From assembly GCA_023623095.1 (NCBI GenBank), contig JAMNXX010000138.1, positions 1 to 5,012 on the forward strand: a stretch of 5,012 nt of DNA. The letters run 5' to 3'. This DNA comes from Bacillota bacterium. Its GTDB lineage: Bacteria; Bacillota; Clostridia; Peptostreptococcales; Thermotaleaceae. This document shows positions 1 to 3,289 of the stretch, in pieces. The translations under genes were made by a program, and so were the position numbers. The notes below the pieces were generated by a model that was not told the DNA's origin, ran no database searches, and was given only the letters and a program-made list of their open reading frames with translations. Positions within the stretch are counted from its first letter, which is position 1. Each line of letters starts with the position of its first letter.

Positions 1-506
1 GAAACCGCTCTTCCATATCCCGTAATCACTGCAGTAAAAATATTGAGTCGCAACTCACAGATCAATAAAATGAGCGTTTGAAATCGATTGGCTCCCAATG
101 TTTTGCCAAGCATTTTCACATGCTGCCCTTTGTCCTTTGTCCCATTATAAACCAATCCGGTTATAATCGGCGTAATTAAGCAAATTTGTGCAATAATCAT
201 TGCAGTAGGAGTAAAGCTTAACCCTAAAAAACCAAGAGGTCCTTTTCTTGAGATAAACAAAAATACGACCAACCCTGCAATAACAGGTGGCAGGCTCATC
301 ATCGTATAAAGAAGCCTTACCACAATTCCCTTTCCTTTGAAATGAAATAAGCCTAAAAAAATACCGGCTGGTATCGCCAAAAGCGTAGACAAAAAAGTAG
401 AAGTGAGAGAAACATATAGGGACAGGAAAATGATCTGATATATCTCCTGATCAAAAGATAGCAATAATTCGATTGCACCTTTTACTCCCAATACGATTTC
501 TCTCAC
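1..506 (-). CDS. tupB: Tungstate ABC transporter permease TupB, C-terminus beyond the left edge
   Basis: Inner-membrane permease of a TupABC tungstate importer; with an ATPase it moves tungstate delivered by TupA. The visible 168 residues start at a GTG (506-504) preceded by TAAGGAG with 9 bases between, and read through to the window edge without a stop. Hydrophobic segments lie near residues 22-53, 61-86 and 95-120. The EAA-type cytoplasmic loop that docks on the ATPase appears as KTLGANRFQ (135-143), and the frame ends in ITGYGRAV, matching the conserved GFGRA segment of TupB/ModB/CysU-type permeases. About a quarter of the usual length of roughly 220-230 residues is missing. The gene follows tupA by 26 bp on the same strand, so the two should be co-transcribed under the tupA leader. 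Assignment to tungstate rather than molybdate rests mainly on the TupA partner. Confidence 0.9.
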   Translation of the reverse strand, partial: MREIVLGVKGAIELLLSFDQEIYQIIFLSLYVSLTSTFLSTLLAIPAGIFLGLFHFKGKGIVVRLLYTMMSLPPVIAGLVVFLFISRKGPLGFLGLSFTPTAMIIAQICLITPIITGLVYNGTKDKGQHVKMLGKTLGANRFQTLILLICELRLNIFTAVITGYGRAV

Positions 507-519
507 TGGTCTTCACTCC

Positions 520-545
520 TTACTTATTTGCATTACTTATTTGCA
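520..545. repeat. Perfect 13-bp tandem duplication across the tupA stop codon
   Basis: The unit TTACTTATTTGCA occurs twice head to tail (520-532 and 533-545). On the coding strand this reads TGCAAATAAGTAA twice. The copy nearer tupA encodes the end of TupA and its TAA stop. The second copy lies between the genes, carries another TAA, and its last bases form the start of the TAAGGAG ribosome binding site of tupB. Confidence 0.95.
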
Positions 546-1417
546 TTTGGAATAAATAAAGATTGTCCGTATTCTTCTTGTCCAAATTCAGCAATGAGTT
601 TCTGAGCCTTTTCCGATAAAATCCAATCAACAAATGCCTGTGCACCTTCTGCATTTATCTGATCGTTTTTATCTGGATTAACTGCAATAACGCCATATTG
701 GTTAAATAATTGTTCATCACCTTCTACCAAAATTTCTAAACCGATATTCTCTCTCATTGATAAATAAGTCGCTCTGTCAGACAATGTATACCCGTTCATC
801 TCTTCAGCCATTTGAATCACATCGCCCATACCTTTTCCTGCCTCTACATACCAATCTCCCTGGGGTTCAATATTTGCTTGTTTCCAGCAAGCCAGCTCCT
901 TCTTATGCGTTCCGGAATCATCTCCCCTGGATACAAATACAGATTGGCTTTCAGAAATTGCTTCTAATGCTTTTACAACATCATTTGACGCAATTTCTCC
1001 GATTTTAGCAGGATCGTCTTTCGGGCCGATAATGATAAAATCATTATACATCACATCAAATCGTTCTAATCCATGACCTGCTGCCACAAATTCTTCTTCT
1101 GACTCTTTTGCGTGTACTAGAAGCACATCTGCTTCACCGTCTTCTCCCATTTGTAAAGCCTTTCCCGTTCCTACTGCAACAACCTCTACTTGGTATCCCG
1201 TATCTTCTTCAAAGACAGGAAGCAAATAATCCAGCAAACCACTATTTTCTGTGCTTGTGGTTGTCGCCATGATCACACGCGGATTTTCAGGTGCAGCTGG
1301 TTCTTCCCCTGTATCTTCCGGTGACTCTGATGGTGCTTGTCCGCAGCCTCCCAGCAAAGATACCACGAGAAGTAATGCCAATAATATACTCCAGATCTTT
1401 GATTTTTTAAATTTCAT
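533..1417 (-). CDS. tupA: Tungstate-binding lipoprotein TupA of an ABC importer
   Basis: Extracytoplasmic binding protein that captures tungstate and hands it to TupB. The 294-residue product has a lysine-rich N-terminus, a hydrophobic stretch (8-22) and a lipobox LGGC with Cys25 as the lipidated residue, followed by an acidic, Pro-rich tether (28-46). The mature domain shows the TupA hallmarks: ATTTST (51-56) then SGLLDYLLPVF, AVGTGKAL (81-88), ADVLLVH (96-102), MYNDFIIIGP (123-132), SRGDDSGTH (163-171) and YTLSDRATYL (210-219). The TTTS and SRGDDSGTH segments are those that line the oxyanion site in this family and separate it from ModA. Length is normal for the family. The ATG at 1417 is set by AAAGGAGGAG with about 7 bases of spacing. 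It is the first gene of the transcript and sits behind a cofactor riboswitch and terminator. No damage is visible. Strict tungstate preference over molybdate is family knowledge, not shown by sequence. Confidence 0.94.
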   Translation of the reverse strand: MKFKKSKIWSILLALLLVVSLLGGCGQAPSESPEDTGEEPAAPENPRVIMATTTSTENSGLLDYLLPVFEEDTGYQVEVVAVGTGKALQMGEDGEADVLLVHAKESEEEFVAAGHGLERFDVMYNDFIIIGPKDDPAKIGEIASNDVVKALEAISESQSVFVSRGDDSGTHKKELACWKQANIEPQGDWYVEAGKGMGDVIQMAEEMNGYTLSDRATYLSMRENIGLEILVEGDEQLFNQYGVIAVNPDKNDQINAEGAQAFVDWILSEKAQKLIAEFGQEEYGQSLFIPNANK

Positions 1418-1451
1418 AGATTGTCTCCTCCTTTAATTATGTATTTTATAT

Positions 1452-1506
1452 TCTTTATTTTTCCAGTGATTTGGCGCCGGCAACCTTTCACATAGAAAAA
1501 TAAAGA
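1452..1506 (-). other. Long stem-loop in the tupA leader with a G+C-rich loop
   Basis: A perfect 12-bp inverted repeat (TCTTTATTTTTC at 1452-1463 against GAAAAATAAAGA at 1495-1506) encloses, after a small internal loop, a 4-bp inner stem (GTGA 1466-1469 with TCAC 1488-1491). The terminal loop contains TTGGCGCCGGCAA (1471-1483), strikingly G+C-rich for its surroundings. It lies between the riboswitch terminator and the tupA ribosome binding site, so it is present only in read-through transcripts. It has no U-tract of its own at the proper place. It could stabilise the 5' end, bind a protein, be a second regulatory RNA domain, or be an inert insertion remnant. I do not recognise a known RNA family. 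Confidence 0.6.
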
Positions 1507-1515
1507 TAGCGCTCT

Positions 1516-1554
1516 AAATAAAAATGCCCAACTCCCAAGAAAGCAGAGTTAGGC
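1516..1554 (-). terminator. Intrinsic terminator in the tupA leader (riboswitch expression platform)
   Basis: On the minus strand GCCTAACTC (1554-1546) pairs with GAGTTGGGC (1534-1526) over 9 bp, with one G-U pair and an 11-base loop, followed directly by ATTTTTATTT. It sits about 30 bases after the riboswitch and about 100 bases before tupA, the position of a premature terminator. The 3' arm carries UGGGAG (1537-1532), which can instead pair with CUCCCA of the aptamer (1610-1605), offering an antiterminated alternative. An A-run on the other side makes the element symmetric, so it could also stop plus-strand transcription, but no plus-strand gene ends here. Confidence 0.85.
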
Positions 1555-1582
1555 TTTTTAAAAGCAAAAATATAATAAAAAA

Positions 1583-1692
1583 ATCGCTTCTCTCCTTTCC
1601 ATACTGGGAGGCTTATTCGTTTCCAAATAAACCCTATCGGCCTTCGATCATAGCAAGACAGGTGCTTTAGATCGACAGACTCGGAGAACAAT
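1583..1692 (-). promoter_or_regulatory. Molybdenum/tungsten cofactor (Moco/Tuco) riboswitch upstream of tupA
   Basis: Cis-acting leader RNA of the class that senses molybdenum or tungsten cofactor. On the minus strand the conserved blocks appear in order: CTCCGAG (1684-1678), AAGGCCGATAGGG (1644-1632), GCCTCCC (1612-1606) and GTATGGAAAGG (1604-1594). From memory the last blocks agree closely with the E. coli moaA leader, where GCCTCCC is followed by GTATCTGGAAAGG. Stems can be drawn: P1 UUCUCC 1688-1683 with GGAGAG 1595-1590, extended by AUUG 1692-1689 with CGAU 1586-1583; UCGAUC 1675-1670 with GAUCGA 1649-1644; and a hairpin 1634-1626 with 1617-1609 closed by an 8-base loop. The apical part is short, as in the variants lacking stem P3 that were proposed to sense the tungsten form, which fits a tungstate transporter downstream. 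Ligand identity is inference. Confidence 0.85.
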
Positions 1693-1749
1693 ATTCTTTT
1701 TATTAAAAATATTTGATAAATAACAGAAACGTGTCGAAATCCCATGAAT

Positions 1750-1778
1750 ATATTATCATGCAGCATCATCCTTGTCAA
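1750..1778 (-). promoter_or_regulatory. Sigma-A-type promoter for the tupAB transcript
   Basis: On the minus strand a perfect -35 box TTGACA (1778-1773) is followed after 17 bases by TAATAT (1755-1750, four of six consensus bases; the overlapping GATAAT is a closer match at 15-base spacing). Transcription would start near 1743, giving a leader of about 325 nt that includes the whole riboswitch, terminator and stem-loop before tupA. The spacer contains an imperfect palindrome (1755-1769). Confidence 0.75.
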
Positions 1779-1843
1779 TCATTCCTCTCCGCTGCAAAGC
1801 TCTAAATTTTTTGGCTTGTCTGTTTTTTATGTTCATATTCTGC

Positions 1844-1872
1844 TTATGAATCGAGAGCAAAAATAGTATAAT
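1844..1872 (+). promoter_or_regulatory. Probable promoter for the moeB-like/mogA operon
   Basis: A perfect -10 box TATAAT lies at 1867-1872. With a 17-base spacer the -35 would be TTATGA (1844-1849), only three of six consensus bases, so activity may be moderate or need help. Transcription would start near 1879, leaving a short leader of about 39 nt before the ATG at 1918 and no room for a riboswitch. The operon thus appears not to share the cofactor control of tupAB. Confidence 0.55.
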
Positions 1873-1917
1873 AAACATATTAACGAAAGTTAGAATGAAG
1901 AACAAGGGGGAGAAGGT

Positions 1918-2601
1918 ATGGAAAGATATATCAAAAATATTGGAACGCTATCGCCCCAAGAAAATAAATCTCTTCAAAGGCGCAAAGTAGCCGTGGTAGG
2001 CTGCGGGGGATTAGGGGGACATGTGATCGAATTACTAGGCCGTTTGGGAATAGGTAGTATTACCGCCATTGATTATGATGTGTTTGAAATTTCTAATCTA
2101 AACAGGCAGCTTTTGTCTGACGAAGCATCCTTAGGAAGAAGTAAAGCGCTTCAAGCCCAAAAACGGATGAAGCAGATCAACTCTACGGTGACCGTTTCCC
2201 CGATAATTAAAAAATTAGATCGTCAAAACGGCATACAGCTATTGTCTGGTCATGATGTCATTATCGATGCCTTGGACAATATTCCATCCCGGCTGATCCT
2301 CCAAGATATTGCTGAAGCGCTTGGTATCCCAATGGTTCATGGTGCTATCGCGGGTTGGTATGGGCAAGTAAGTACCATTTTCCCTGGAGATAAAACCCTT
2401 TCTAAAATTTATCCCAATCCAAATGCAGAGGGAGTGGAAAAAGAATTAGGCAACCCTTCCTTTACCCCTGCTCTCATCGCTTCCATCGAAGTCAGCGAAG
2501 CACTGAAAATATTGATTGGCCGCGGTTCTTTGCTTCGAAAAAAATTGTTGTCCATTAATTTATTGGATCAAGAATACGAAATCATTGACTTTAAATCATA
2601 A
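1918..2601 (+). CDS. MoeB/ThiF/HesA-family adenylating enzyme for a MoaD-like sulfur carrier
   Basis: Cytoplasmic E1-like enzyme. By family it uses ATP to adenylate the C-terminal Gly-Gly of a small ubiquitin-like carrier (MoaD or ThiS type) so sulfur can be loaded for cofactor assembly. The 227 residues show the nucleotide-binding GCGGLGG (28-34), the acidic strand end IDYDVFEISNLNRQ (51-64, with Asn60 and Arg63 matching the ATP-contacting Asn and Arg of MoeB), Lys76 in GRSKA, and DALDN (117-121), whose Asp120 matches the Mg-ATP aspartate. The C-terminal TPALIASIEVSEALKIL (183-199) is also typical. Unlike E. coli MoeB (249 aa) it lacks both zinc-binding CxxC pairs; Cys29 is the only cysteine. 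The ATG follows AAGGGGG by 7 bases. The adjacent mogA-like gene and tungstate genes favour pterin cofactor synthesis over thiamine; no MoaD or ThiS gene lies in the window. Confidence 0.85.
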   Translation: MERYIKNIGTLSPQENKSLQRRKVAVVGCGGLGGHVIELLGRLGIGSITAIDYDVFEISNLNRQLLSDEASLGRSKALQAQKRMKQINSTVTVSPIIKKLDRQNGIQLLSGHDVIIDALDNIPSRLILQDIAEALGIPMVHGAIAGWYGQVSTIFPGDKTLSKIYPNPNAEGVEKELGNPSFTPALIASIEVSEALKILIGRGSLLRKKLLSINLLDQEYEIIDFKS

Positions 2602-2638
2602 TGGTCTGTTCACAAGGAAATGGAAGGAGAGAAATATT

Positions 2639-3130
2639 ATGTTTACATTAGGCATTATTACTATTAGCGATAAAGGTGCACAAAACCTTCGTGAAGATAA
2701 AAGCGGTCCTGCGATTCAAGAAATCATGGAAAAGAACAATTTTATTACAAAAAGCTATATCATTATTCCTGATGAGCAAGAAGAGATAGAAAAACAGCTC
2801 ATTAAAATGTGTGATCAGTTGAAGGTTGATTTGCTTCTGACCTCCGGGGGCACGGGATTTTCAAAGAGGGATGTTACGCCGGAGGCGACCTTAAATGTGA
2901 TCGAAAAAGAAGCTCCCGGCATCGCTGAGGCGATCCGCTACAATAGCCTTCAAATCACTCCGCGTGCGATGCTCTCCAGGGGAGTATCCGGAATCCGAAA
3001 AGATACGTTGATTATCAATCTTCCCGGAAGCCCAAAAGCCGTTCGGGAAAGTTTGGAATGGATTATCCCCAGTATTCAACATGGATTAGAAATTTTGAAA
3101 GGAACCGCTTCAGAGTGCGGTTCAAAATAA
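2639..3130 (+). CDS. mogA: MogA/MoaB-type molybdopterin adenylyltransferase
   Basis: Cytoplasmic enzyme of the last steps of pterin cofactor synthesis; by family MogA adenylates molybdopterin with Mg-ATP to prepare it for metal insertion by MoeA. The 163-residue product is one MoCF (MPT-binding) domain: TISDKG (8-13), the signature TSGGTGFSKRDVTPEAT (68-84), PGIAEAIR (93-100), LSRGVSGIRKDTLIINLPGSP (112-132, Gly/Ser/Pro-rich pterin site) and a closing helix. Length is typical of MogA/MoaB. The ATG at 2639 is chosen because GGAAGGAG lies at correct spacing and the TISD motif begins within ten residues; longer in-frame extensions overlap the upstream gene and do not resemble the family. It follows the moeB-like gene by 37 bp, so they should form one operon. 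MogA and MoaB cannot be told apart with certainty from sequence alone. In tungsten users MoaB-type proteins serve this role. Confidence 0.9.
   Translation: MFTLGIITISDKGAQNLREDKSGPAIQEIMEKNNFITKSYIIIPDEQEEIEKQLIKMCDQLKVDLLLTSGGTGFSKRDVTPEATLNVIEKEAPGIAEAIRYNSLQITPRAMLSRGVSGIRKDTLIINLPGSPKAVRESLEWIIPSIQHGLEILKGTASECGSK
3102..3123 (+). other. Perfect 7-bp hairpin at the 3' end of mogA
   Basis: GAACCGC (3102-3108) and GCGGTTC (3117-3123) form a 7-bp stem with an 8-base loop inside the last codons of mogA. The downstream bases are AAAATAAACTC, with no U-tract, so it is not a standard intrinsic terminator. It might slow RNA decay or polymerase, or reflect coding chance. Confidence 0.4.
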
Positions 3131-3252
3131 ACTCTCCCGCATTTGCATCGAAAAATTGGGTATGATACGCTATAGGGCAAATAGATTTGATAGAAAATAA
3201 GGTATTTCTGTTTCACTGTTTCTTGAGCGTCTTTATATTTTATGATAAAAGA

Positions 3253-3268
3253 AATTTCACGTGAATTT
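3253..3268. promoter_or_regulatory. 16-bp near-perfect palindrome before the sigma-54 regulator gene (possible operator)
   Basis: TTCACGTGAA is perfectly palindromic across ten bases with centre at 3260/3261. Allowing one mismatch it extends to AATTTCACGTGAATTT (3253-3268). It lies just after a TATGAT box (3241-3246) and 8 bases before the GGAGG ribosome binding site of the regulator gene. This is a plausible site for autoregulation or another DNA-binding protein. No factor can be named. The -35 partner of TATGAT is poor (TTTCTT at 16-base spacing), so the promoter itself is weakly supported. Confidence 0.45.
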
Positions 3269-3289
3269 GTTTTAATGGAGGATGCAAAA

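Larger units (their letters stand above)
1418..1917. other. Divergent regulatory region between tupA and the moeB-like gene
   Basis: Five hundred bases without a credible protein gene. Reading toward tupA it holds a promoter (1750-1778), an AT-rich leader start, a Moco/Tuco-type riboswitch (1583-1692), an intrinsic terminator (1516-1554), a separate long stem-loop (1452-1506) and the tupA ribosome binding site (1424-1434). Reading the other way it holds a perfect TATAAT box (1867-1872) and the ribosome binding site of the moeB-like gene. The stretch 1779-1840 shows no clear motif. Open frames crossing this region are incidental to the RNA structures. Confidence 0.85.

Noticed and set aside
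757..1008. Plus-strand open frame of 83 codons inside tupA
   Set aside because: It lies antisense to conserved TupA motifs and has no ribosome binding site or protein-like composition.
1471..1485. GCCGGCAACC as part of a SAM-I (S-box) riboswitch
   Set aside because: Only the GGCAACC core resembles the S-box; the kink-turn region, GAUGAA segment and closing P1 are absent.
1690..1713. AT-rich inverted repeat at the start of the tupA leader
   Set aside because: It is built almost only from A/T with mismatches and partly overlaps riboswitch P1; this is expected by chance in such AT-rich DNA.
1488..1778. Minus-strand open frame of 96 codons in the intergenic region
   Set aside because: It runs through the tupA promoter, the riboswitch and the terminator, has no ribosome binding site and no family resemblance; the DNA is explained by RNA structure.
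1812..1826. TGGCTTGTCTGTTTT as a possible sigma-54 -24/-12 promoter before the moeB-like gene
   Set aside because: The -24 TGGC is present at the right distance but the near-invariant GC of the -12 element is TT, and a perfect TATAAT box lies downstream.
3102..3130. Rho-independent terminator after mogA
   Set aside because: The hairpin is followed by A-rich, not U-rich, sequence on the plus strand and lies within codons, so read-through to the regulator gene cannot be excluded.
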